From positions 1 through 60,379 of the forward strand of contig NZ_JAAVSC010000016.1 in assembly GCF_012641095.1 (NCBI RefSeq): a DNA stretch of 60,379 bases, given 5' to 3'. Both the position numbers and the translations under genes were made by a program. The notes beneath the pieces are model-generated. The model made no database searches, was not told where the DNA came from, and saw nothing but the letters and a program-made list of their open reading frames with translations. Below, piece after piece: positions 17,524-26,993 of this stretch. Numbering within the stretch: position 1 is the first letter of the stretch; each line of letters opens with the position of its first letter. The DNA comes from Lactobacillus sp. HBUAS51381 (GTDB taxonomy: Bacteria; Bacillota; Bacilli; Lactobacillales; Lactobacillaceae).

Positions 17524-19134
17524 TTAACGTCGAATTTCAAGTTTTAAAGGCCGTTTAAAGATGAGTTCTGCCACGCCCAAACGATTGGCCAGCCAAACGT
17601 AGATGCCCACGGTAATCAAGCCCAAAACGCCAACATATCCCATCGTTAAGAGTTTTCCCGTGAAGAAGACGCTCCCCACCAGCCACTGACACCCATCAAC
17701 CAGCACCGTGGCCAACACGGCAAAGATAACATTTAGCCGAACAATCGGGACGATCGCCGCCAGCTTGACGGCGTAACTCCGGCGAATCAACCGCCAGCTA
17801 ACCACGGTAATCCATCCAAACGCAATCCCGGTGGTCAGTAACGCCCCGTAGCCTTGGAAACAGTAGACCATCGGCAACTGCAAGACAATCTTAATCCCCA
17901 ATCCCGCCAAGAGGTAGGTCGTCGCCTTTTTACTCATGCGCAGTGCCTGTAGCACAGTCAAAAGGTCCAAGGCAAGACCGAGAATCAGGCTTTGCCACAC
18001 GTTGGCAATCAGGTAAGTCGCCCCCGCACCATCGAAGTTAAAGAAGATGCCATAGGTTGGAAAGGCAAAGACGCTGACTAAGATCACCAGCGGTAACAGC
18101 ACGAACGTCAACAGTTGAAAATTGTTCATCAATAAATCACTGATCTGGTGCCGATTCTTCTTGATATCGGCCAGTTTGCCCGCTAACAACGGTAGGGACG
18201 TTTCCGCCACCGCCATGGCAAGGGACACAATCACCGTGGTAATCTTATTGGGGTTCGCCGAGAAAATGGTGAAGACGTATTGCGTCATCGCGGCCGATTG
18301 ATGCAGTAACCCTTGCATAATCTGCTTAAAAAACAACTGATCCACCAACTGGCTCAACGTGATGCCGGACCCCACAATCACAAACGGAATCGATTCGTAG
18401 CCAATCATCTTAAGGAGCTTCCCGGCCGCATGCTGCTTTCCCGTTTGACTCTTAGCCGTTAAACGACGATAGGTCCCACGTTGGCGCCATAGATGGCCCA
18501 ACAGATACAGATAGCTCGCGATTGCGCCCACAAAGGCCGCCGCGACGCTGACAAAGACCGCCGCAACATATCCTTGATGACTGACCTCGATCAGCCAGTA
18601 GGTCCCGCCCAGGATCACAATGATCCGAATAAATTGTTCCCACAGCTGAGAAATTCCGAACGGCTTGAGGTCACCATTTCCCTGGAACCAGCCCCGTAAA
18701 ATACTCATCGACGGGAGAATGACGATTGCCGGTACCAAGCACCGAATGGCAATCGTCGCGTTGGCTACCGAACTCACTGGACTATTGGCCGCTAACACGG
18801 GCGCTAGACCATAGAGCAGCCCCCCGCAGATTAAGCCCGAGACCACCATGAAGCCAAATCCGGCAACCGCAATGTGTTTAGAGTTAATAAAGCTATCTTC
18901 CCCATTAAAAAAGGCCACTCGTCGCGCAATCGCGGACGGAAACCCCGCTGTCCCCAACGCAATGAATAACGCATACGGCGTGTAGGCCGTGTTAAACAGC
19001 GCCTGCGCCACGGTTTGATGTTGGGGTGACCCAATCATCGCTAACCACGGAATCAGGTACACAACCCCCAAAATCCGCGAAAAAATGCTCCCAAACGAGA
19101 GCCAAAATGAACCCGAAATAATTTTTTTATCCAT
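17524..19134 (-). CDS. MurJ/YtgP-type lipid II flippase (MVF superfamily)
   Basis: A 536-residue protein with 13-14 predicted membrane segments, resembling the YtgP/SpoVB branch of polysaccharide exporters that includes the lipid II flippase MurJ of Bacillus. Typical segments are the N-terminal SGSFWLSFGSIFSRILGVVY and SMSILRGWFQGNG. It would move undecaprenyl-linked wall precursors to the outer face of the membrane. The ATG at 19134 is preferred to a TTG six codons upstream, although no strong ribosome binding site is seen for either. Could also export another lipid-linked sugar. Monocistronic. Confidence 0.85.
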   Translation of the reverse strand: MDKKIISGSFWLSFGSIFSRILGVVYLIPWLAMIGSPQHQTVAQALFNTAYTPYALFIALGTAGFPSAIARRVAFFNGEDSFINSKHIAVAGFGFMVVSGLICGGLLYGLAPVLAANSPVSSVANATIAIRCLVPAIVILPSMSILRGWFQGNGDLKPFGISQLWEQFIRIIVILGGTYWLIEVSHQGYVAAVFVSVAAAFVGAIASYLYLLGHLWRQRGTYRRLTAKSQTGKQHAAGKLLKMIGYESIPFVIVGSGITLSQLVDQLFFKQIMQGLLHQSAAMTQYVFTIFSANPNKITTVIVSLAMAVAETSLPLLAGKLADIKKNRHQISDLLMNNFQLLTFVLLPLVILVSVFAFPTYGIFFNFDGAGATYLIANVWQSLILGLALDLLTVLQALRMSKKATTYLLAGLGIKIVLQLPMVYCFQGYGALLTTGIAFGWITVVSWRLIRRSYAVKLAAIVPIVRLNVIFAVLATVLVDGCQWLVGSVFFTGKLLTMGYVGVLGLITVGIYVWLANRLGVAELIFKRPLKLEIRR

Positions 19135-19229
19135 TAGTTTTGCACGCACCAATTCAGTCTAAGTGTCAAAGCACCACTCGCAAGGATACTCTTCTCATCC
19201 CCCACTGTACATAACCAATCCGGGAACAC

Positions 19230-19310
19230 CGGGGAAATATCCGACAGACACAGGTGACAGTAAAGGCTAATTTAATGGCAGCAAGCCTGGCTAACCGGGA
19301 ATTAATCAAT
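19230..19310. repeat. Probable decayed fragment of the 594-bp element
   Basis: The segment holds CAGGTGA and, further on, an exact CTAATTTAATGGC in the same order and nearly the same spacing as the right part of the 594-bp element, and a GGGA(A/C)T block follows. The terminal repeat is lost. Judged by eye only. Confidence 0.35.
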
Positions 19311-19324
19311 TTTTAAGCAACCAA

Positions 19325-19360
19325 AAGAAAAGCGAGACCCACCCCAACGGCCGGTCTCGC
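19325..19360 (-). terminator. Terminator of the S9 peptidase gene
   Basis: Minus-strand stem GCGAGACC / GGTCTCGC followed by a T-rich tract. Confidence 0.85.
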
Positions 19361-19384
19361 TCATGATGCATCCTATCTTTAATG

Positions 19385-21358
19385 TTAATCGCGTCTTACC
19401 GTTGGATGGGCCGTAAACCAACTGGTCATGTCGTCGATCCGTTGAATCCGTAAACTCGGTAACCCATTTCGGGAAACGCCGTGGAAACTCTGGGGGTAGC
19501 GAATCAAGTCCGCATCGACCCCATTGCGTTTAACGGCGGTGAAGAACTCCTCGGACTGGCTGATTGGACAGCGCATGTCCCACTCCCCGTGGAGCAGGCG
19601 AATCGGCGTGGTCACGTTCTGCGCGTAAGCCAGTGGTGATTGCTTCCAATAGGCCGCAACGCCACCTTCCGCAAAGAGATCGACGCCCAGTTCCTCTGGA
19701 TTGAAGTAAAAGCCAATGTCACTGATCCCAAACAGACTAATCCAATTGGTCACCGACCGCTGGGAGACGGCCGCCGCGAACCGCTTAGTATGGCCCACGG
19801 CCCAGGTCGTCATGAAACCACCATAGGAGCCCCCGGCGATGTATTGCCGGTCGGCATCCAATTCGGGGAATTTTTCCAAGGCCACGTCTAACCCGGTCAG
19901 GACATCGCTATAATCATCTTCACCGTAGTGACCGTTGACGTGGCTTTCAAAGGCCTGCCCGTAACTGGTTGAGCCCCGTGGGTTGAAGAAGACCACGCCG
20001 TAACCACGACTCGCGTGGACTTGGAATTCATAGAAGAAGGCTTCCCCGTAGTTGGCGTGAGGCCCCCCGTGAACGTAAAGCAGGACGGGGGTCTTGGCCG
20101 CCTGCGTTTGTGCCGGTAAGTACCAGCCCTCTAACGCCTGGCCGTCCGCGGCCGTGTAATCAAAGCGCTGAGGATGCGCGAATTCATGCGTATTCTCGTA
20201 GGCCGCGTTGGGGTCGTAGCGCACCGTCTCCCCCTTGTCAGTTAACGAAAATGTGACTAATTGACTGGGACAATCCTGATAAGAAACGCTTAGCGCCAAC
20301 GTTTCGCCATCAATCACGTCAAAGTCCACAATCTGGCGTGCCGTATCATCGACTAACTGGATGCCCGCCTGATTGCCCACGTAAAGTTGGCTGTGCCCGT
20401 GATAGGCCGTCACAAAGACGACGCGCTGGGCATCCAACCATCGCACTAACTTACTGCCCGGTTGCTGGACAAAGTCTCCGGCAAATTCCGGCGCCGGGTC
20501 CGCATCCAAGTCGTCGGTTAAACTCGTCAGCTCACCGCCCGTTGCCGCCACCACATAAACATTGGCAACGGTATGGCGCCCGGCCACCCCGTTATCGCCA
20601 ACCAAGGCGACCCGCTGGCCATCTGGCGATAACGTTGCATCTTCAAAATGGCCGTGCGTCAAGCTGGTCGTTAGATTAACGGTCGTCCCAGTCTGCGTAT
20701 CCACACAATAGGCCCCCCGCGTAAAGTCGCGATCGTTTGCCGGCTGGTCATCGTGTAGGAGCGTCACGTAGCGGCCATCGGCACTGACCGAGGTCAAACT
20801 AAACGCAAATCCCCGTTGGCAGACCTCCTCCACTGCCCCCGTGGCGGGCAAGTAACGGCGTAAACGATAGGTCACGTGTTGCGGTAGCCAGCCGTACCCA
20901 TCGGCCTTGTTAATCAGGCGCGTCACGTGGCGCGTCGTGGGAAAGGTTTCTTGATTCGGAAGCTTCGGCAATTCGGCCGTTTCCGTGGTCGTAAAATACA
21001 CGCTACTGCCGTCCGCGGCCGCAATAATCGTTTCGACGGCCTCATCCGGCGTGGTCGTGGTCAACTGTGTCGCGTCTCCGCCGGTTGGGGCCACGGTGAA
21101 GAGCTGAGGCTTCGCATCCCCCACCTGCGCCGCATAGTAGACCTGATCGCCCGCCACGGCCGGTTGTCGATTTAACCGACCATTCACCGCAACATCTTGC
21201 GTAGCGCCCGCTGAATTAACACGCTTGAGTCGCGACCAATAGCGATTGCTGGCTTCATCAATCCCGTTTTCAACGACATAAATCTGATCACCGACGGCTA
21301 ACGTTTGGGAAACCGACTTTAGTTCGAAAAGATCTTGGGCCTTCACACCTTGAGACAT
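19385..21358 (-). CDS. S9-family serine peptidase (acylaminoacyl- or dipeptidyl-peptidase type)
   Basis: A 657-residue cytoplasmic peptidase with an N-terminal beta-propeller-like part (about residues 1-390; TolB-like blocks such as VSADGRYVTLL and LSPDGQRVALVGD) and a C-terminal alpha/beta-hydrolase domain. The catalytic triad is visible as Ser in GGSYGGFMTTW, Asp in HGEWDMRCP and His in QSFHGVSR. It releases dipeptides or acylated residues from short peptides. The ATG at 21358 follows AAGGAG by eight bases; a GTG three codons earlier overlaps that site. Single gene with its own terminator. Confidence 0.9.
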   Translation of the reverse strand: MSQGVKAQDLFELKSVSQTLAVGDQIYVVENGIDEASNRYWSRLKRVNSAGATQDVAVNGRLNRQPAVAGDQVYYAAQVGDAKPQLFTVAPTGGDATQLTTTTPDEAVETIIAAADGSSVYFTTTETAELPKLPNQETFPTTRHVTRLINKADGYGWLPQHVTYRLRRYLPATGAVEEVCQRGFAFSLTSVSADGRYVTLLHDDQPANDRDFTRGAYCVDTQTGTTVNLTTSLTHGHFEDATLSPDGQRVALVGDNGVAGRHTVANVYVVAATGGELTSLTDDLDADPAPEFAGDFVQQPGSKLVRWLDAQRVVFVTAYHGHSQLYVGNQAGIQLVDDTARQIVDFDVIDGETLALSVSYQDCPSQLVTFSLTDKGETVRYDPNAAYENTHEFAHPQRFDYTAADGQALEGWYLPAQTQAAKTPVLLYVHGGPHANYGEAFFYEFQVHASRGYGVVFFNPRGSTSYGQAFESHVNGHYGEDDYSDVLTGLDVALEKFPELDADRQYIAGGSYGGFMTTWAVGHTKRFAAAVSQRSVTNWISLFGISDIGFYFNPEELGVDLFAEGGVAAYWKQSPLAYAQNVTTPIRLLHGEWDMRCPISQSEEFFTAVKRNGVDADLIRYPQSFHGVSRNGLPSLRIQRIDDMTSWFTAHPTVRRD

Positions 21359-21532
21359 ACACAGCACTCCTTCGTTTTATAAATATTCTCATTATTTTCT
21401 CATTAAATAATTATTCCCAATATTAAGCCAGCACTTAAGTGATGTCAATTATCCTTCACCGGGATTACCGCCCCGTTCCAACAAGAAACCTGCTACACTG
21501 GAGGTAATCAATTCTGAAGGAGTGAGCTTGAA

Positions 21533-22465
21533 ATGAAAATTGCAATTGCCGGCGCGGGTGCCATGGGTAGTCGGTTTGGCGTAAAACTTCAATCAGCTGG
21601 TAACCAGGTCACGTTGATCGACAACTGGGCCGAGCACGTGGCCATCATCCAACAACAGGGCTTGACGGTAACGACCGATGACGGGACCGACCACGTTTAT
21701 CACATGACGGCTAAGCGGCCACAGGATGTCACGGAACAGTTCGACCTGGTCATCCTCTTCACTAAAGCCATGCAGATGGACCAGATGCTCCAACAACTCA
21801 GCGGGGTGTTGGGCAATCAACCCGCCGTCTTAACGTTGGCCAATGGGATCGGCAACATTGAGACGATCGAACGCCACGTACCCAAGGACCACGTTGTTGC
21901 TGGCACCACGGTTTGGTCCTCCAGCCTCACCGGACCGGGCCACATCACGGTGACAGGCACCGGGAGCATTTCGCTTCAGGCCATCGTCCCCGACAAATTC
22001 CCCGACCTGCCCGGCTTAATTGCCACCCTGAACGGCGCCGGCTTGAATGCCAGTCCCGCCGAAAATGTTCTGGCCGCCATCTGGAAAAAAGCCGGCCTAA
22101 ACAGTGTGCTCAACACCTACTGCACCCTATTTGACTGTAACATTGCCGAATTTGGTGGCCTACCGAATTGGCGGGAACTCAACGATGCCGTACTCTCCGA
22201 ATTCGAAGCCGTGGCGACTGCGGCTAAGATTCAATTCAGCGCGGCCGACGTCACGGCCTTGATCGCCGCGCAATTCGATCCCAGCAAGAACGGCGGTCAC
22301 TACCCGTCCATGCACCAGGATATGGCGAAGAAACGGCCAACCGAAATCGACTTTCTCAACGGTTACGTCGCTCGGCTCGGGGCGAAGCTCAACGTGCCAG
22401 CCCCCACGAATGCGCTACTAGCTCAACTCATCCACAGTCAGGAAAGTCTCAAGGGCATTAAGTAA
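21533..22465 (+). CDS. 2-dehydropantoate 2-reductase family protein (PanE/ApbA)
   Basis: NAD(P)H-dependent reductase of the ketopantoate reductase family, 310 residues. The Rossmann signature GAGAMGSRFGVKL is at residues 7-19, the C-terminal helical domain carries the catalytic lysine region (AAIWKKAGLNSVLNTYC, residues about 183-200) and the ADVTALI/FDPSKNGGHYPSMHQD block. It may make pantoate for coenzyme A, or act on a related 2-oxoacid (for example as 2-hydroxyacid dehydrogenase), as many lactobacillus paralogues do. GAAGGAG ribosome binding site. Confidence 0.87.
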   Translation: MKIAIAGAGAMGSRFGVKLQSAGNQVTLIDNWAEHVAIIQQQGLTVTTDDGTDHVYHMTAKRPQDVTEQFDLVILFTKAMQMDQMLQQLSGVLGNQPAVLTLANGIGNIETIERHVPKDHVVAGTTVWSSSLTGPGHITVTGTGSISLQAIVPDKFPDLPGLIATLNGAGLNASPAENVLAAIWKKAGLNSVLNTYCTLFDCNIAEFGGLPNWRELNDAVLSEFEAVATAAKIQFSAADVTALIAAQFDPSKNGGHYPSMHQDMAKKRPTEIDFLNGYVARLGAKLNVPAPTNALLAQLIHSQESLKGIK

Positions 22466-22647
22466 CGTAAAAACGTCAGCACCACGCTCTGTGGTTTTGC
22501 CACTATATATAGAAATTGACCATCTTTTCACCCCATATCTAGTTGTGTTTTCTTAAATTTCATCGTACTATAGACTTATAGTTAATTTTGACTGCCCGTT
22601 AGTCCCAGCGGCTAACGACGGCATTAAACCTAGGAGGGCTAGAGACG

Positions 22648-22938
22648 ATGGATGTTTTAAGAAGATCACAAACCACCATGTATCCGGGTGGTCTAACCGT
22701 GGAAAATCCGGCAGGCGAACACGCACCGTTTAACCCCCGGCAGATTCACGCTGCGCTAACCGCCCTCACCAACGATCCAACCGTCGTACATCGTGTGGAA
22801 AGCTTAATCGTGGCCCAGTTAGCGGGCTTTGACGTGGTCGCAACGGGCACTATCGAAGCGACCGTGATCGACACCCTAGAGCAGCTGGGCTACACGAATA
22901 TGGCCCGGAGCTACCGCAAGCAACAACACGTACTGTGA
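22648..22938 (+). CDS. Stand-alone ATP-cone-like protein
   Basis: A 96-residue protein. Residues about 30-96 (PFNPRQIHAAL, then VVATGTIEATVIDTL, then MARSYRKQQHVL) follow the pattern of the ATP-cone, the nucleotide-sensing domain at the N-terminus of ribonucleotide reductases and of NrdR. Here it is not fused to an enzyme or a zinc ribbon. It has an AGGAGGG ribosome binding site and its own terminator. It may regulate a ribonucleotide reductase in trans or be a remnant; the family call is by eye. Confidence 0.5.
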   Translation: MDVLRRSQTTMYPGGLTVENPAGEHAPFNPRQIHAALTALTNDPTVVHRVESLIVAQLAGFDVVATGTIEATVIDTLEQLGYTNMARSYRKQQHVL

Positions 22939-22957
22939 CTTTAATTTAACTGTCGTT

Positions 22958-22989
22958 AAAAGTGCTGAGCCGTCCGCCCAGCACTTTTT
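22958..22989 (+). terminator. Terminator after the ATP-cone-like gene
   Basis: Stem AAAGTGCTG / CAGCACTTT followed by TT. Confidence 0.85.
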
Positions 22990-23008
22990 ATCATCGTCAT
23001 ATCCAACA

Positions 23009-23042
23009 AAAAAGCGATTACCCATGAAGCACGGTAATCGCT
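23009..23042 (-). terminator. Terminator of the spx paralogue
   Basis: Minus-strand stem AGCGATTACC / GGTAATCGCT with six T behind it. Confidence 0.85.
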
Positions 23043-23114
23043 GTCTCTTATAATGTTAAAACCTCTTGCCACAAAAAACCGACCAGCACTCCCCCGAGAA
23101 CTGATCGATTCGGC

Positions 23115-23513
23115 CTATGAGCTTAATTGTGATTCCAAATGGTGTAATTCGGCTGTCCGCACTTCACGTGGTAAGAACCGACGAATTTCCTCTTCGTTGT
23201 ACCCCACTTCCAAGCGCTTATCATCAAAAATGATTGGCCGCTTGATGAGATCTGGGTACTTAACAACTAAGTCGACGAGTTGACTCACCGATAAACTATC
23301 GAGGTCTACGTGTAATTCTTTAAACACGTTCGACCGGGTAGAGATGATGTCCTCGCTGCCATTTTCAGTTAAGCGTAGAATCTGCTTAACTTCGGCGGCA
23401 TTCAATGGCTTGGACTTGATATTCCGTTCGTTGAACGCAATGTCATGGTCCTTAAGCCATGCCCGTGCCTTCCGACTGGATGCGCTACTTGGCGCAATAT
23501 ACAAATTGATCAT
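23115..23513 (-). CDS. Spx/MgsR-family regulator lacking the CxxC redox switch
   Basis: Arsenate-reductase-fold regulator that binds the RNA polymerase alpha C-terminal domain, 132 residues, the normal size. Conserved blocks are KARAWLKDHDI, ENGSEDIISTRSNVFKEL and KRPIIFDDKRLEVGYNEEEIRRFLPR; the glycine used for alpha-CTD contact is present in NGSED. The N-terminal switch that reads CxxC in Spx is Ser10-Ala-Ser-Ser13 here, so disulphide control is impossible. The ATG at 23513 follows AAGGAAG by nine bases; the frame continues upstream but that part is not Spx-like. Other Spx copies are expected elsewhere in the genome. Confidence 0.9.
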   Translation of the reverse strand: MINLYIAPSSASSRKARAWLKDHDIAFNERNIKSKPLNAAEVKQILRLTENGSEDIISTRSNVFKELHVDLDSLSVSQLVDLVVKYPDLIKRPIIFDDKRLEVGYNEEEIRRFLPREVRTAELHHLESQLSS

Positions 23514-24050
23514 ATCTAAGCACTTCCTTATCGTTGGATTGAGTAACGATAGAAAAAACAACTGACTTATCTTGGTTCCCCCCGAACATTTCACTGAACT
23601 ATCTAGTAGAACCAACTTATATGTTACCACAATTGAATGAATAATCAACCCTTTTTGGAAACTTTCTAAATCAGGTGCCACATTTTTAAGTGGGTTGGTT
23701 GGGCTCACCAACTATTTTTAACGACCGAAATCGTCTTGTGATAAATGGTTAATATTGCCGTAATTACCGTTATCTAGCCCACCACAAAGTTTGAACAGTG
23801 ACGTAACTATCCCCAATTGACGGCCAATCACCCCCAAAAGAACGCGCCAGGCGTCTCTTTTTGCCTAATATGTATTAATATTCACCTAGTTCGTTTAATT
23901 ATTCATTTATTGGAATGAACCCCTTCATAAAAGCGCTTACCCAAACGCACTAAACTGGCTAGTTTTTTATTTTGCCGATTATTTCTACCGCCCTTTTTGA
24001 ACGGAGTGGCGTAAAATAGGGACATCTTATTACTCTGGAGGAATTTTGTC

Positions 24051-26126
24051 GTGCTCGCCTTTTATGCCATCATCTTACTGATCTTAGCGACCATCGTCGC
24101 CAATACGATTTATCCCTACTTTCCCGTCATCCCCAAGGCCTTTTACCAAATCTTCATGGGGGCGCTGCTCTCACTGGTTCCCATGTACCACCACTTCATC
24201 CTGGAACCCGAGATGTTCATGCTCATCATCATTGCTCCCCTGATGTTCTACGATGGTCAAAACGCCAACGCTCACGAACTCCGTCAAAACGTGGGGTCAA
24301 TCGTCTCCATGGCAGTGATTCTGGCCGTCCTGACCGTCATCGGCATGGGTTATCTCAGTCACGCCGTCTTAGCTGGCATTCCGCTGGCGCTCACCTTTGC
24401 TTTGGCCGCCATCGTCACGCCAACAGACGCGGTCGCCGTCTCTTCCATCACCAGCAATATGGCGGTCCCAGAACGGGTCATGGGCATGTTGGAACGCGAA
24501 TCCCTCTTCAACGATGCCTCCGGTTTGGTCGCCTTCAACCTTGCGCTGGCCGCATTTACCACCGGCCACTTCTCCGTAGGGGCTGGGATCAAACACTTCT
24601 TCGTGGTCTTTCTCGGTGGCCTTCTGATTGGCCTGGTTCTGGGCATTGCCGCCGTGATGATTCGGGTCTATCTGGTTCAAAGCGGCAAGGATTCTTCCAG
24701 TGTCATCGTGCCATTTGATATTATGGTTCCCTTCTTAATCTACCTCGCCGCCGAACACTTAGAGCTGTCCGGGATTCTGGCCGTCGTCGCCGCTGGCCTA
24801 ATCTACAGCGCCTCGACCAATCAGCTGCGCCTATCCAGTACGCAACTCCAGTTGGTCTCGCGCTCCACGTGGGGTATCTTCACCAATATTTTAAACGGCT
24901 TCGTCTTCGTTCTACTCGGCGTCTCGCTCCCCACCGTGTGGGTAAATATTCAACATGATCATAATAAATCATTAACCAGTTTTATTCTCTTAGCCGTTAT
25001 TTTATATCTGGTCATGCTGGCGCTACGTTACCTCTGGATTCGCCTGGACTGGGCGCTGATTCGTTCTAAAAAGGCCGAGCGTCCCCAAAATGCCTTGATT
25101 GGCGCGTTGTCCGGGGTTCACGGTACGATTACACTTGCGATGGCCTTCTCGCTTCCCTTAACCCTACACGGGACCGCGTTTCCCTACCGGAACACCATGA
25201 TTTTTGTCGCCGCCATCGTGATTATCCTGAGTTTGCTGGTGCCAACACTCGTGCTTCCCTTCATCCTGCCCAAGAAACAGGTTGCCGTGGACCCAGCCGT
25301 TGTCGCACAACAGCGAAAGGCTCTCGTGGCCTACGCCTCCGAACGACTCGTCCAGGAAAATCCGGATAATCCGGTCGCCACGCAGACGGTGATCGAAATT
25401 CTAAATAGCCAGGCCACCGGTGCCCGTCCCGACAAGAAGAAGACGCGGGCCCTGTTGAACCACGCCACGCAAATTGAGGTTCAGACCGTCCAAAAGCTCG
25501 CGGACGACGGCGTTATTCCCAACGGTTACGCCAACCGTTACGTCCGAATGCTGGTCCTAAAGTCGCAGATGACCAGTCACAATCCATTTGTGAATCTCAC
25601 GCTGTGGGCCCGCTTCTTCTGGCACCGACTGACGTTCATGATGAGCCGCAAACGCCGACGGAACAAGCGTATCGCCGAACAACAGCGCCGCTTGCAAGCC
25701 GGCCATCCTACCGCTGAACAGCTTCAGCAACAATCTCAGCGCATTCAACAGGAAAACCACCAGCTTCAGCGGTCTAAACGCCGCGATCCCCGGGCAAGTG
25801 CGCGCCAACGGGAAAACTTTTTGAAGATTGAGCAGGACATTTACGCCAACGTCATCGCCTTCCTGACAAAAGTCTCCACGGTCGACAACCAAGCGGAGGT
25901 CAACTCCGTTCGGAACTACTACAACGCACGGCATCGCCGCTTTGAATCGACCAAGTCCAGCGACCACCAAAACGAATTATTTATCCAAGCCTTTCAATAC
26001 GAATACACGTATATTCGCCAACAGAGAACGGCGGGCACCATCCCCGTTGAATTGGCGGACGAACTCTACCAACAAGTCTCAACTGATCAAATGCTCTACA
26101 CCCAAGAAATTGCGGAAACGGCCTAA
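24051..26126 (+). CDS. Na+/H+ antiporter, CPA1 (NhaP/YjbQ-like) family
   Basis: A 691-residue cation/proton exchanger. The first 400 residues hold about 12 membrane segments with the ion-binding motif ATPTDAVAVSSI (residues about 122-135) and ERESLFNDASGLVAF typical of CPA1. The last 270 residues form a large charged cytoplasmic tail with Gln/Arg-rich coiled coil, probably regulatory. It would expel sodium and help pH balance. GTG start with CTGGAGG nine bases upstream. Monocistronic, with a terminator at 26299. Confidence 0.9.
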   Translation: MLAFYAIILLILATIVANTIYPYFPVIPKAFYQIFMGALLSLVPMYHHFILEPEMFMLIIIAPLMFYDGQNANAHELRQNVGSIVSMAVILAVLTVIGMGYLSHAVLAGIPLALTFALAAIVTPTDAVAVSSITSNMAVPERVMGMLERESLFNDASGLVAFNLALAAFTTGHFSVGAGIKHFFVVFLGGLLIGLVLGIAAVMIRVYLVQSGKDSSSVIVPFDIMVPFLIYLAAEHLELSGILAVVAAGLIYSASTNQLRLSSTQLQLVSRSTWGIFTNILNGFVFVLLGVSLPTVWVNIQHDHNKSLTSFILLAVILYLVMLALRYLWIRLDWALIRSKKAERPQNALIGALSGVHGTITLAMAFSLPLTLHGTAFPYRNTMIFVAAIVIILSLLVPTLVLPFILPKKQVAVDPAVVAQQRKALVAYASERLVQENPDNPVATQTVIEILNSQATGARPDKKKTRALLNHATQIEVQTVQKLADDGVIPNGYANRYVRMLVLKSQMTSHNPFVNLTLWARFFWHRLTFMMSRKRRRNKRIAEQQRRLQAGHPTAEQLQQQSQRIQQENHQLQRSKRRDPRASARQRENFLKIEQDIYANVIAFLTKVSTVDNQAEVNSVRNYYNARHRRFESTKSSDHQNELFIQAFQYEYTYIRQQRTAGTIPVELADELYQQVSTDQMLYTQEIAETA

Positions 26127-26298
26127 CTTTCTCGACCACCGTCATATTTTCTTCACAATTACCTGTTATAGTTAGCCACATAACTTACGAATTTACGAAC
26201 GAATAAGTTGATAATTTTACTCCTCCAAAGTAAAAATTACGGTCGATCCGCTATGGTATCGGCCAAACTCCAAACGTAATAAACGTTTTTTCTTCAAG

Positions 26299-26337
26299 CA
26301 GCAACGCGGACATTTTGGTTCGGTTGCTGTTTTTTTG
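26299..26337 (+). terminator. Terminator after the antiporter gene
   Basis: Stem CAGCAAC / GTTGCTG followed by seven T. Confidence 0.8.
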
Positions 26338-26380
26338 TATAAGAGTGCGGAACAAGCCGTTTAGATTCTGAGCATTAGGG

Positions 26381-26427
26381 AGTTAAGAGGCTTCTGTTCG
26401 GCTTCGCCGGGCAGGAGTCTCTTAACT
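26381..26427. repeat. Large imperfect palindrome
   Basis: AGTTAAGAG...CTCTTAACT arms separated by about 29 bases, at the left border of the tandem repeat array. Function unknown. Confidence 0.6.
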
Positions 26428-26790
26428 TTCTAAGCGCAAGAATCTGGCTTGTGGAGCACGTTTCAGAAGCCGCATGTTTCTCAAGTCCCCGGGCGAGAGA
26501 AAGTCCAACGCTTCGAACCATCCTAACGACACGACACCACAGCCGACTCGGTGCTTAGCCGGGTTAAGCGCAGGGACCTGCCTGGGTGAACACGTTTCAA
26601 CGGCCGCATATTTTCCAAGTCTCCGGGCAAGAGAAAGTCCAACGCTCCAAACCAACAAGACCACCAACACCCTATGCCGGACAGGAGTACCTTATTTTTC
26701 TAAGCGGAGGAAGCTGGCTGGCGTAACACGTTTCAGCGGCCGCATGTTTCCCAAGTCCCTTGGCGAGAGAAAATCTCCTCTCCAAAAAAA
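26400..26790. repeat. Three imperfect tandem repeats of about 135 bp, intergenic
   Basis: Units begin at about 26431, 26565 and 26701. Each carries, in order, TAAGCG(C/G)AGG, CACGTTTCA, GCCGCAT and CAAGTC...GGC(G/A)AGAGAAA, at matching spacing; units 1 and 2 continue into AAGTCCAACGCT. The bases before units 1 and 3 (CCGG(G/A)CAGGAGT) are also repeated. No common reading frame is kept. The rest of the gene-free stretch 26127-26993 shows only the antiporter terminator and the promoter of the next gene. Confidence 0.75.
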
Positions 26791-26892
26791 TTCACATTGC
26801 CACATTTCCTTCAAAGAAATCGGTTACATATCCCCTTAACCCCCGCTTTGTGAGAAAACCCCTCATAATTACAGAGAATTTGCCATCGTAAA

Positions 26893-26921
26893 TTTACACT
26901 CGGAACAAACTAGCTTATAAT
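26893..26921 (+). promoter_or_regulatory. Promoter of the 5'-nucleotidase gene
   Basis: TTTACA, a 17-base spacer and a perfect TATAAT, giving a leader of about 65 bases. Confidence 0.7.
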
Positions 26922-26993
26922 TTCTTTAACACGTTATAGATTTGGCGGCTGTTCGCTAATAATCTGTTAGACGTTATTGGAGGGTGAGATCTA

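Noticed and set aside
26400-26790. CRISPR array
   Set aside because: The repeat period is about 135 bp and units are divergent and long; no short identical repeats with unique spacers and no cas genes in the window.
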